A stretch of DNA of 64,000 nucleotides from Tupaia tana (taxonomy: Eukaryota; Chordata; Mammalia; Scandentia; Tupaiidae), in assembly GCA_026018925.1 (NCBI GenBank), contig JAKSZU010000168.1, positions 186,001-250,000 of the forward strand, in the 5' to 3' direction. The notes below the pieces were generated by a model. The model saw only the letters and a list, made by a program, of their open reading frames with translations. It made no database searches and was not told the origin of the DNA. Of this stretch, positions 9,976 through 19,947 are shown piece after piece; the first letter of the stretch is position 1; each line of letters starts with the position of its first letter. Made by a program: the position numbers and the translations under genes.

Positions 9976-11837
9976 CTGTCTCTCTGCTCCTATCTCCTCA
10001 TTTTTTTTTTGGTAATTTTTCCTTTTTACGATTTTTTTAAAGGTAGAATTTCTCTCTGGCTCCATCTTTTGTTTTGTTAATAAGCCCTTCTGCTTCTTTC
10101 TCCCAGGCAGGAGAGTTGAGCCATTCTCTGAGCAGAATCCACATGGAAACTGGGAACTAGATATTTCAGGCACAGGAGAAATGAAGATTTTCTACTCATA
10201 ATTCAGCCTCCAGCAAGCAAAGCTAGTGTGGTAGGGAGCCCCTCTGGCCTTCTATCCGTGTCCCTGTGTCTCTGAGGTCTCTGTGTCTCTCTGCTCCTGT
10301 CTCCTCATTTTTTTTTGGTAATTTTTCCTTTTTACGATTTTTTTAAAGGTAGAATTTCTCTCTGACCCTCAGCTCCATCTTTTGTTTTGTTAATAAGCCC
10401 TTCTGCTCCTTTCTCCCAGGCAGGAGAGTTGAGCCATTCTCTGAGAAGAATCCACATGGATACTGGGAACTAGATATTTCAGGCACAGGAGAAATGAAGA
10501 TTTTCTACTCATAATTCAGCCTCCAGCAAGCAAAGCTAGTGTGGTAGGGAGCCCCTCTGGCCTTGTATCCCTGTCCCTGTGTCTCTGAGGTCTCTGTGTC
10601 TCTCTGCTCCTGTCTCCTCATTTTTTTTGGTAATTTTTCCTTTTTACGATTTTTTTAAAGGTAGAATTTCTCTCTGGCTCTCAGCTCCATCTTTTGTTTT
10701 GTTAATAAGCCCTTCTGCTCCTTTCTCCCAGGCAGGAGAGTTGAGCCATTCTCTGAGAAGAATCCACATGGATACTGGGAACTAGATATTTCAGGGACAG
10801 GAGAAATGAAGATTTTCTACTCATAATTCAGCCTCCAGCAAGCAAAGCTAGTGTGGTAGGGAGCCCCTCTGGCCTTCTATCCCTGTCCCTGTGTATCTGA
10901 GGTCTCTGTGTCTCTCTGCTACTGTCTCCTCATTTTTTTTGGTAATTTTTCCTTTTTACGATTTTTTTAAAGGTAGAATTTCTCTCTGGCTCTCAGCTCC
11001 ATCTTTTGTTTTGTTAATAAGCCCTTCTGCTCCTTTCTCCCAGGCAGGAGAGTTGAGCCATTCTCTGAGAAGAATCCACATGGATACTGGGAACTAGATA
11101 TTTCAGGCACAGGAGAAAAGAAGATTTTCTACTCATAATTCAGCCTCCAGCAAGCAAAGCTAGTGTGGTAGGGAGCCCCTCTGGCCTTCTATCCCTGTCC
11201 CTGTGTCTCTGAAGTCTCTGTGTCTCTCTGCTCCTGTCTCCTCTTTTTTTTTGGTAATTTTTCCTTTTTACGATTTTTTTAAAGGTAGAATTTCTCTCTG
11301 GCTCCATCTTTTGTTTTGTTAATAAGCCCTTCTGCTCCTTTCTCAAAGGCAGGAGAGTTGAGCCATTCTCTGAGAAGAATCCACATGGATACTGGGAACT
11401 AGATATTTCAGGCACAGGAGAAATGAAGATTTTCTACTCATAATTCAGCCTCCAGCAAGCAAAGCTAGTGTGGTAGGGAGCCCCTCTGGCCTTCTATCCC
11501 TATCCCTGTGTCTCTGAGGTCTCTGTGTGTCTCTGCTCCTGTCTCCTCATTTTTTTTTGGTAATTTTTCCTTTTTACGATTTTTTTAATGGTAGAATTTC
11601 TCTCTGGCTCTCAGCTCCATCTTTTGTTTTGTTAATAAGCCCTTCTGCTCCTTTCTCCCAGGCAGGAGAGTTGAGCCATTCTCTGAGAAGAATCCACATG
11701 GATACTGGGAACTAGATATTTCAGGCACAGGAGAAATGAAGATTTTCTACTCATAATTCAGCCTCCAGCAAGCAAAGCTAGTGTGGTAGGGAGCCCCTCT
11801 GGCCTTCTATCCCTGTCCCTGTGTCTCTGAGGTCTAT
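9976..11837 (+). repeat. 6-monomer block M33-M38 (shared with 23993-25853)
   Basis: Anchors 9976(S), 10283, 10596, 10908, 11220(S), 11525. The same six monomers occur at M78-M83, offset 14,016-14,017 bp with no net length change across the six units. Markers: CTGCTTCTTTCTCC, GAGCAGAATCC and GGAAACTGGG in M33; ATCCGTGTCC before M34; TTTCAGGGACAGG in M35; GAAGTCTCTG at the start of M37; GTGTGTCTCTGCTCC in M38. M37 has a private CTCAAAGGCAGG that destroys the splice-like CAG. The first bases of M33 (CTGTCTG, CTCCTATC) differ from M78, so shared sequence begins inside this monomer. Confidence 0.87.
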
Positions 11838-12150
11838 GTGTCTCTCTGCTCCTGTCTCCTCATTTTTTTTTGGTAATTTTTCCTTTTTCCGATTTTTTTA
11901 AAGGTAGAATTTCTCTCTGGCTCTCAGCTCCATCTTTTGTTTTGTTAATAAGCCCTTCTGCTCCTTTCTCCCAGGCAGGAGAGTTGAGCCATTCTCTGAG
12001 AAGAATCCACATGGATCCTGGGAACTAGATATTTCAGGCACAGGAGAAATGAAGATTTTCTACTCATAATTCAGCCTCCAGCAAGCAAAGCTAGTGTGGT
12101 AGGGAGCCCCTCTGGCCTTCTATCCCTGTCCCTGTGTCTCTGAGGTCTCT
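11838..12150 (+). repeat. M39, single L monomer of the CTATGTG subtype
   Basis: L monomer opening GGTCTATGTG, with TTTTCCGATT in place of TTTTACGATT and GGATCCTGGG in place of GGATACTGGG. The GGTCTATGTG plus GGATCCTGG combination reappears only in the distal part of the window (M113, M129, M134, M144, M176, M186, M193). M39 is therefore the most proximal representative of a subtype that later expanded. Confidence 0.8.
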
Positions 12151-13710
12151 GTGTCTCTCTGCTCCTGTCTCCTCATTTTTTTTTGGTAATTTTTCCTTTT
12201 TACGATTTTTTTAATGGTAGAATTTCTCTCTGGCTCTCAGCTCCATCTTTTGTTTTGTTAATAAGCCCTTCTGCTCCTTTCTCCCAGGCAGGAGAGTTGA
12301 GCCATTCTCTGAGAAGAATCCACATGGATACTGGGAACTAGATATTTCAGGCACAGGAGAAATGAAGATTATCTACTCATAATTCAGCCTCCAGCAAGCA
12401 AAGCTAGTGCGGTAGAGAGCCCCTCTGGCCTTCAATCCCTGTCCCTGTGTCTCTGAGGTCTCTGTGTCTCTCTGCTCGTGTCTCCTCATTTTTTTTTGGG
12501 TAATTTTTCCTTTTTACGATTTTTTTAAAGGTAGAATTTCTCTCTGGCTCTCAGCTCCATCTTTTGTTTTGTTAATAAGCCCTTCTGCTCCTTTCTCCCA
12601 GGCAGGAGAATTGAGCCATTCTCTGAGAAGTATCCACATGGGTACTGGGAACTAGATATTTCAGGCACAGGAGAAATGAAGATTTTCTACTCATAATTCA
12701 GCCTCCAGCAAGCAAAGCTAGTGTGGTAGGGAGCCCCTCTGGCCTTCTATCCCTGTCCCTGTGTCTCTGAGGTCTCTGTGTCTCTCTGCTCCTGTCTCCT
12801 CATTTTATTTTGGTAATTTTTCCTTTTTACGATTTTTTTAAAGGTAGAATTTCTCTCTGGCTCTCAGCTCCATCTTTTGTTTTGTTAATAAGCACTTCTG
12901 CTCTTTTCTCCCAGATAGGAGAGTTGAGCCATTCTCTGAGAAGAATCCACATGGATACTGGGAACTAGATATTTCAGGCACAGGAGATAAGAAGATTTTC
13001 TACTCATAATTCAGCCTCCAGCAAGCAAAGCTAGTGTGGTAGGGAGCCCCTCTGGCCTTCTATCCCTGTCCCTGTGTCTCTGAGATCTCTCTGTCTCTCT
13101 GCTCCTATCTCCTCATTTTTTTTTTTGGTAATTTTTCCTTTTTACAATTTTTTTAAAGGTAGAATTTCTCTCTGGCTCAATCTTTTGTTTTGTTAATAAG
13201 CCCTTCTGCTCCTTTCTTCCAGGCAGGAGAGTTGAGCCATTCTCTGAGAAGAATCCACATGGATACTGGGAACTAGATATTTCAGGCACAGGAGAAATGA
13301 AGATTTTCTACTCATAATTCAGCCTCCAGCAAGCAAAGCTAGTGTGGTAGGGAGCCCCTCTGGCCTTCTATCTCTCTCCCTGTGTCTCTGAGGTCTCTGT
13401 GTCTCTCTGCTCCTGTCTCCTCAATTTTTTTTGGTCATTTTTTCTTTTTACGATTTTTTTAAATGTAGAATTTTCTCTGGCTCTCAGCTCCATCTTTTGT
13501 TTTGTTAATAAGCCCTTCTGCTCCTTTCTCCCAGGCAGGAGAGTTGAGCCATTCTCTGAGAAGAATCCACATGGATACTGGGAACTAGATATTTCAGGCA
13601 CAGGAGAAATGAAGATTTTCTACTCATAATTCAGCCTCCAGCAAGCAAAGCTAGTGTGGTAGGGAGCCCCTCTGGCCTTCTTTCCCTGTCCCTGTGTCTC
13701 TGAGGTCTCT
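12151..13710 (+). repeat. 5-monomer fragment of the 9-mer HOR (M40-M44)
   Basis: Anchors 12151, 12464, 12778, 13091(S), 13399. They correspond to M15-M19 and M6-M10, offset about 7,785 bp from copy B. Diagnostic variants: AAGATTATC with GTGCGGTAGAGAG and CTTCAATCCC after M40; ACATGGGTACTGG in M41; CATTTTATTTTGG in M42; the TACAATT S monomer M43; ATGTAG with GGTCATTTTTTC in M44. M43 has GAGATCTCTC, and M44 lost bases in AATTTTCTCTGG. This is an isolated half-copy of the 9-mer, 6 kb downstream of copy B. Confidence 0.88.
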
Positions 13711-14647
13711 GTGTCTCTCTGCTCCTGTAGCCTCATTTTTTTTGGAAATTTTTCCTTTTTACGATTTTTTTAAAGGTAGAATTTCTTTCTGGCTCTCAGC
13801 TCCATCTTTTGTTTTGTTAATAAGCCCTTCTGCTCCTTTCTCCCAGGCAGGAGAGTTGAGCCATTCTCTGAGAAGAATCCACATGGGTACTGGGAACTAG
13901 ATATTTCAGGCACAGGAGAAATGAAGATTTTCTACTCATAATTCAGCCTCCAGCAAGCAAAGCTAGTGTGGTAGGGAGCCCCTCTGGCCTTCTATCCTTG
14001 TCCCTGTGTCTCTGAGGTCTCTGTATCTCTCTGCTCCTGTCTCCTCATTTTTTTTTGGTAATTTTTCCTTTTTACGATTTTTTTAAATTTAGAATTTCTC
14101 TCTGGCTCTCAGCTCCATCTTTTGTTTTGTTAATAAGCCCTTCTGCTACTTTCTCCCAGGCAGGAGAGTTGAACCATTCTCTGAGAAGTATCCACAGGGA
14201 TACTGGGAACTACATATTTCAGGCACAGGAGAAATGAAGATTTTCTACTCATAATTCAGCCTCCAACAAGCAAAGCTAGTGTGGTAGGGAGCCCCTCTGG
14301 CCTTCTATCCCTGTCCCTGTGTCTCTGAGGTCTCTGTGTCTCTCTGCTCCTGTCTCCTCATTTTTTTTGGTAATTTTTCCTTTTTACGATTTTGTTAAAG
14401 GTAGAATTTCTCTCTGGCTCTCAGCTCCATCTTTTGTTTTGTTAATAAGCCCTTCTGCTCCTTTCTCCCAGGCAGGAGAGTTGAGCCATTCTCTGAGAAG
14501 AATCCACATGGATACTGGGAACTAGATATTTCAGGCACAGGAGAAATGAAGATTTTCTACTCATAATTCAGCCTCCAGCAAGCAAAGCTAGTGTGGTAGG
14601 GAGCCCCTCTGGCCTTCTATCCCTGTCCCTGTGTCTCTGAGGTCTCT
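13711..14647 (+). repeat. 3-monomer block M45-M47 (shared with 16520-17457)
   Basis: Anchors 13711, 14023, 14336. With the preceding M44 they match M53-M56 at an offset of 2,808-2,810 bp, again a nine-monomer spacing. Markers: GGAAATTTTTCC with TTTCTTTCTGG and CATGGGTACTGG in M45; CTATCCTTGTCC, GTATCTCTC, TTGAACC and CACAGGGATAC in M46. M45 has a private CTGTAGCCTC, M46 has AAATTTAG where M55 has AAAGATAG, and M47 has GATTTTGTTAAAGG where M56 has the standard T run. Confidence 0.85.
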
Positions 14648-15274
14648 GTGTCTCACTGGTCCTGTCTCCTCATGGTTTTTTTGGTAATTTTTCTTTTTAC
14701 GATTTTTTTAAAGGTAGAATTTCTCTCTGGCTCTCAGCTCCATCTTTTGTTTTGTTAATAAGCCCTTCTGCTCCTTTCTCCCAGGCAGGAGAGTTGAGCC
14801 ATTCTCTGAGAAGTATCCACATGGATACTGGGAACTAGATATTTCAGGCACAGGAGAAATGAAGATTTTCTACTCATAATTCAGCCTCCAGCAAGCAAAG
14901 CTAGTGTGGTAGGGAGCCCCTCTGGCCTTCTATCCCTGTCCCTGTGTCTCTGAGGGCTCTGTGTCTCACTGGTCCTGTCTCCTCATGGTTTTTTTGGTAA
15001 TTTTTCCTTTTTACGATTTTGTTAAAGGTAGAATTTCTCTCTGGCTCTCAGCTCCATCTTTTGTTTTGTTAATAAGCCCTTCTGCACCTTTCTCCCAGGC
15101 AGGAGAGTTGAGCCATTCTCTGAGAAGTATCCACATGGATACTGGGAACTAGATATTTCAGGCACAGGAGAAATGAAGATTTTCTACTCATAATTCAGCC
15201 TTCAGCAAGCAAAGCTAGTGTGGTAGGGAGCCCCTCTGGCCTTCTATCCCTGTCCCTGTGTCTCTGAGGTCTGT
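14648..15274 (+). repeat. Tandem pair M48-M49 with CATGGTTTTTTT tract
   Basis: Two adjacent monomers (anchors 14648, 14961) share TCTCACTGGTCCTG and a T-tract interrupted to CATGGTTTTTTTGG, seen nowhere else in the window. This looks like a local one-monomer duplication or conversion tract limited to the 5' third, because the rest of the two monomers differs (M49 has GATTTTGTTAAAGG and CTGCACC, M48 does not). Confidence 0.85.
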
Positions 15275-16206
15275 CTGTCTCTCTGCTCCTATCTCCTCAT
15301 TTTTTTTGGGTAATTTTTCCTTTTTACAATTTTTTTAAAGGTAGAATTTCTCTCTGGCTCCATCTTTTGTTTTGTTAATAAGCCCTTCTGCTCCTTTCTC
15401 CCAGGCAGGAGAGTTGAGCCATTCTCTGAGAAGAATCCACATGGATACTGGGAACTAGAAATTTCAGGCATAGGAGAAATGAATATTTTCTACTCATAAT
15501 TCAGCCTCCAGCAAGCAAAGCTAGTGTGGTAGGGAGCCCCTCTGGCCTTCTATCCCTGTCCCTGTGTCTCTGAGGACTCTGTGTCTCTCTGCTCCTGTCT
15601 CCTCATTTTTTTTTTGGTAATTTTTCCTTTTTACGATTTTTTTAAAGGTAGAATTTCTCTCTGGCTCTCAGCTCCATCTTTTGTTTTGTTAATAAGCCCT
15701 TCTGCTCCTTTCTCCCAGGCAGGAGAGTTGAGCCATTCTCTGAGAAGTATCCACATGGGTACTGGGAATTAGATATTTCAGGCACAGGAGAAATGAAGAT
15801 TTTCTACTCATAATTCAGCCTCCACCAAGCAAAGCTAGTGTGGTAGGGAGCCCCTCTGTCCTTCTATCCCTGTTCCTGTGTCTCTGAGGTCTCTGTGTCT
15901 CTCTGCTCCTGTCTCCTCATTTTTTTTTGGTAATTTTTCCTTTTTACGATTATTTAAAGGTAGAATTTCTCTCTGGCTCTCAGCTCCATCTTTTGTTTTG
16001 TTAATAAGCACTTCTGCTCTTTTCTCCCAGGTAGGAGAGTTGAGCCATTCTCTGAGAAGTATCCATATGGATACTGGGAACTAGATATTTCAGGCACAGG
16101 AGAAATGAAGAATTTCTACTCATAATTCAGCCTCCAGCAAGCAAAGCTAGTGTGGTAGGGAGCCCCTCTGGCCTTCTATCTCTCTCCCTGTGTCTCTGAG
16201 GTCTCT
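14961..16206 (+). repeat. 4-monomer block M49-M52 (second copy of 5927-7175)
   Basis: Anchors 14961, 15275(S), 15581, 15895. Variants follow M20-M23: CTGCACC, then the CTGTCTG S monomer with a GGCATAGGAG tail, then GAGGACTCTG with CTCCACCAAGC, then CTGTTCCTG with GCTCTTTTCTCCCAGGTAGG. Only the 5' third of M49 departs from M20. M52 has GATTATTTAAAGG, a shortened T run. Confidence 0.83.
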
Positions 16207-17457
16207 GTGTCTCTCTGCTCCTGTCTCCTCAATTTTTTTTGGTCATTTTTTCTTTTTACGATTTTTTTAAATGTAGAATTTCTCTCTGGCTCTCAGCTCC
16301 ATCTTTTGTTTTGTTAATAAGCCCTTCTGCTCCTTTCTCCCAGGCAGGAGAGTTGAGCCATTCTCTGAGAAGAATCCACATGGATACTGGGAACTAGATA
16401 TTTCAGGCACAGGAGAAATGAAGATTTTCTACTCATAATTCAGCCTCCAGCAAGCAAAGCTAGTGTGGTAGGGAGCCCCTCTGGCCTTCTATCCCTGTCC
16501 CTGTGTCTCTGAGGTCTCTGTGTCTCTCTGCTCCTGTCTCCTCATTTTTTTTTGGAAATTTTTCCTTTTTACGATTTTTTTAAAGGTAGAATTTCTTTCT
16601 GGCTCTCAGCTCCATCTTTTGTTTTGTTAATAAGCCCTTCTGCTCCTTTCTACCAGGCAGGAGAGTTGAGCCATTCTCTGAGAAGAATCCACATGGGTAC
16701 TGGGAACTAGATATTTCAGGCACAGGAGAAATGAAGATTTTCTACTCATAATTCAGCCTCCAGCAAGCAAAGCTAGTGTGGTAGGGAGCCCCTCTGGCCT
16801 TCTATCCTTGTCCCTGTGTCTCTGAGGTCTCTGTATCTCTCTGCTCCTGTCTCCTCATTTTTTTTTGGTAATTTTTCCTTTTTACGATTTTTTTAAAGAT
16901 AGAATTTCTCTCTGGCTCTCACCTCCATCTTTTGTTTTGTTAATAAGCCCTTCTGCTCCTTTCTCCCAGGCAGGAGAGTTGAACCATTCTCTGAGAAGTA
17001 TCCACAGGGATACTGGGAACTACATATTTCAGGCACAGGAGAAATGAAGATTTTCTACTCATAATTCAGCCTCCAACAAGCAAAGCTAGTGTGGTAGGGA
17101 GCCCCTCTGGCCTTCTATCCCTGTCCCTGTGTCTCTGAGGTCTCTGTGTCTCTCTGCTCCTGTCTCCTCATTTTTTTTGGTAATTTTTCCTTTTTACGAT
17201 TTTTTTAAAGGTAGAATTTCTCTCTGGCTCTCAGCTCCATCTTTTGTTTTGTTAATAAGCCCTTCTGCTCCTTTCTCCCAGGCAGGAGAGTTGAGCCATT
17301 CTCTGAGAAGAATCCACATGGATACTGGGAACTAGATATTTCAGGCAGAGGAGAAATGAAGATTTTCTACTCATAATTCAGCCTCCAGCAAGCAAAGCTA
17401 GTGTGGTAGGGAGCCCCTCTGGCCTTCTATCCCTGTCCCTGTGTCTCTGAGGTCTCT
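16207..17457 (+). repeat. 4-monomer block M53-M56
   Basis: Anchors 16207, 16520, 16833, 17146. M53 carries AATTTTTTTTGGTC and ATGTAG, like M44 and M19. M54 carries GGAAATTTTTCC, TTTCTTTCTGG and a private CTACCAGGC that it shares with M68. M55 carries GTATCTCTC, AAAGATAG, CACCTCC and CACAGGGATACTGG. Spacing from M44-M47 is 2,808-2,810 bp. M54-M55 recur as M68-M69, offset 4,360 bp. Confidence 0.85.
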
Positions 17458-18705
17458 GTGTCTCTCTGCTCCTGTCTCCTCATATTTTTTTGGTAATTTT
17501 TCCTTTTTACGATTTTTTTAAAGGTAGAATTTCTCTCTGGCTCTCAGCTCCATCTTTTGTTTTGTTAATAAGCCCTTCTGCTCCTTTCTCCCAGGCAGGA
17601 GAGTTGAGCCATTCTCTGAGAAGTATCCACATGGATACTGGGAACTAGATATTTCAGGCACAGGAGAAATGAAGATTTTCTACTCATAATTCAGCCTTCA
17701 GCAAGCAAAGCTAGTGTGGTAGGGAGCCCCTCTGGCCTTCTATCCCTGTCCCTGTGTCTCTGAGGTCTGTCTGTCTCTCTGCTCCTATCTCCTCATTTTT
17801 TTTTTGGTAATTTTTCCTTTTTACAATTTTTTTAAAGGTAGAATTTCTCTCTGGCTCCATCTTTTGTTTTGTTAATAAGCCCTTCTGCTCCTTTCTCCCA
17901 GGCAGGAGAGTTGAGCCATTCTCTGAGAAGAATCCACATGGATACTGGGAACTAGAAATTTCAGGCACAGGAGAAATGAAGATTTTCTACTCATAATTCA
18001 GCCTCCAGCAAGCAAAGCTAGTGTGGTAGGGAGCCCCTCTGGCCTTCTATCCCTGTCCCTGTGTCTCTGAGGTCTCTGTGTCTCTCTGCTCCTGTCTCCT
18101 CATTTTTTTTTTGGTAATTTTTCCTTTTTACGATTTTTTTAAAGGTAGAATTTCTCTCTGGCTCTCAGCTCCATCTTTTGTTTTGTTAATAAGCCCTTCT
18201 GCTCCTTTCTCCCAGGCAGGAGAGTTGAGCCATTCTCTGAGAAGAATCCACATGGATACTGGGAACTAGATATTTCAGGCACAGGAGAAATGAAGATTTT
18301 CTACTCATAATTCAGCCTCCAGCAAGCAAAGCTAGTGTGGTAGGGAGCCCCTCTGGCCTTCTATCCCTGTCCCTGTGTCTCTGAGGTCTCTGTGTCTCTC
18401 TGCTCCTGTCTCCCCATTTTTTTTTTGATAATTTTTCCTTTTTACGATTTTTTTAAAGGTAGAATTTCTCTCTGGCTCTCTGCTCCATCTTTTGTTTTGT
18501 TAATAAGCCCTTCTGCTCCTTTCTCCCAGGCAGGAGAGTTGAGCCATTCTCTGAGAAGAATCCACATGGATCCTGGGAACTAGATATTTCAGGCACAGGA
18601 GAAATGAAGATTTTCTACTCATAATTCAGCCTCCAGCAAGCAAAGCTAGTGTGGTAGGGAGCCCCTCTGGCCTTCTATCCCTGTCCCTGTGTCTCTGAGG
18701 TCTGT
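17458..18705 (+). repeat. Mosaic block M57-M60
   Basis: Anchors 17458, 17771(S), 18078, 18392. M57 has CATATTTTTTTGG, an early example of a T-tract variant that becomes common after 29 kb. M58 is the CTGTCTG/TACAATT S monomer. M60 has TCTCCCCA, TTGATAATTTTTCC, CTCTCTGCTCC and GGATCCTGGG. M58-M59 resemble the M61-M62 dimer that follows, lacking only the TTTATACG, GTATTGTT and TTGATCC changes. Confidence 0.8.
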
Positions 18706-19326
18706 CTGTCTCTCTGCTCCTATCTCCTCATTTTTTTTTTGGTAATTTTTCCTTTTTACAATTTTTTTAAAGGTAGAATTTCTCTCTGGCTCCATCTTTT
18801 GTTTTGTTAATAAGCCCTTCTGCTCCTTTCTCCCAGGCAGGAGAGTTGAGCCATTCTCTGAGAAGAATCCACATGGATACTGGGAACTAGAAATTTCAGG
18901 CACAGGAGAAATGAAGATTTTCTACTCATAATTCAGCCTCCAGCAAGCAAAGCTAGTGTGGTAGGGAGCCCCTCTGGCCTTCTATCCCTGTCCCTGTGTC
19001 TCTGAGGTCTCTGTGTCTCTCTGCTCCTGTCTCCTCATTTTTTTTTTGGTAATTTTTCCTTTATACGATTTTTTTAAAGGTAGAATTTCTCTCTGGCTCT
19101 CAGCTCCATCTTTTGTATTGTTAATAAGCCCTTCTGCTCCTTTCTCCCAGGCAGGAGAGTTGATCCATTCTCTGAGAAGAATCCACATGGATACTGGGAA
19201 CTAGAAATTTCAGGCACAGGAGAAATGAAGATTTTCTACTCATAATTCAGCCTCCAGCAAGCAAAGCTAGTGTGGTAGGGAGCCCCTCTGGCCTTCTATC
19301 CCTGTCCCTGTGTCTCTGAGGTCTGT
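18706..19326 (+). repeat. 621-bp dimer, copy 1 (M61 S + M62 L)
   Basis: S monomer M61 (anchor 18706) followed by L monomer M62 (anchor 19013). M62 carries three private changes, TTTATACGATT, TTGTATTGTTAAT and TTGATCCATTC, plus GAAATTTC after the stop-like TAG. All recur in M64. I see no difference between the two 621-bp copies by eye. The precise duplication edges can slide within the shared flank; sequence departs upstream at about 18586 (GATATTTC against GAAATTTC). Confidence 0.93.
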
Positions 19327-19947
19327 CTGTCTCTCTGCTCCTATCTCCTCATTTTTTTTTTGGTAATTTTTCCTTTTTACAATTTTTTTAAAGGTAGAAT
19401 TTCTCTCTGGCTCCATCTTTTGTTTTGTTAATAAGCCCTTCTGCTCCTTTCTCCCAGGCAGGAGAGTTGAGCCATTCTCTGAGAAGAATCCACATGGATA
19501 CTGGGAACTAGAAATTTCAGGCACAGGAGAAATGAAGATTTTCTACTCATAATTCAGCCTCCAGCAAGCAAAGCTAGTGTGGTAGGGAGCCCCTCTGGCC
19601 TTCTATCCCTGTCCCTGTGTCTCTGAGGTCTCTGTGTCTCTCTGCTCCTGTCTCCTCATTTTTTTTTTGGTAATTTTTCCTTTATACGATTTTTTTAAAG
19701 GTAGAATTTCTCTCTGGCTCTCAGCTCCATCTTTTGTATTGTTAATAAGCCCTTCTGCTCCTTTCTCCCAGGCAGGAGAGTTGATCCATTCTCTGAGAAG
19801 AATCCACATGGATACTGGGAACTAGAAATTTCAGGCACAGGAGAAATGAAGATTTTCTACTCATAATTCAGCCTCCAGCAAGCAAAGCTAGTGTGGTAGG
19901 GAGCCCCTCTGGCCTTCTATCCCTGTCCCTGTGTCTCTGAGGTCTCT
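19327..19947 (+). repeat. 621-bp dimer, copy 2 (M63 S + M64 L)
   Basis: Anchors 19327 and 19634, each exactly 621 bp after its counterpart. All private changes of the first copy are present. The complete apparent identity over two monomers, against a background of several differences between any two other neighbours, marks this as one of the youngest duplications in the window, or as an assembly duplication. Confidence 0.93.

Noticed and set aside
18646-18903. Recurrent 60-100-codon minus-strand frames over S monomers
   Set aside because: The 7-bp deletion together with a given T-tract length happens to keep this frame open. Copies with other tract lengths are shorter or shifted, so no coding constraint is seen.
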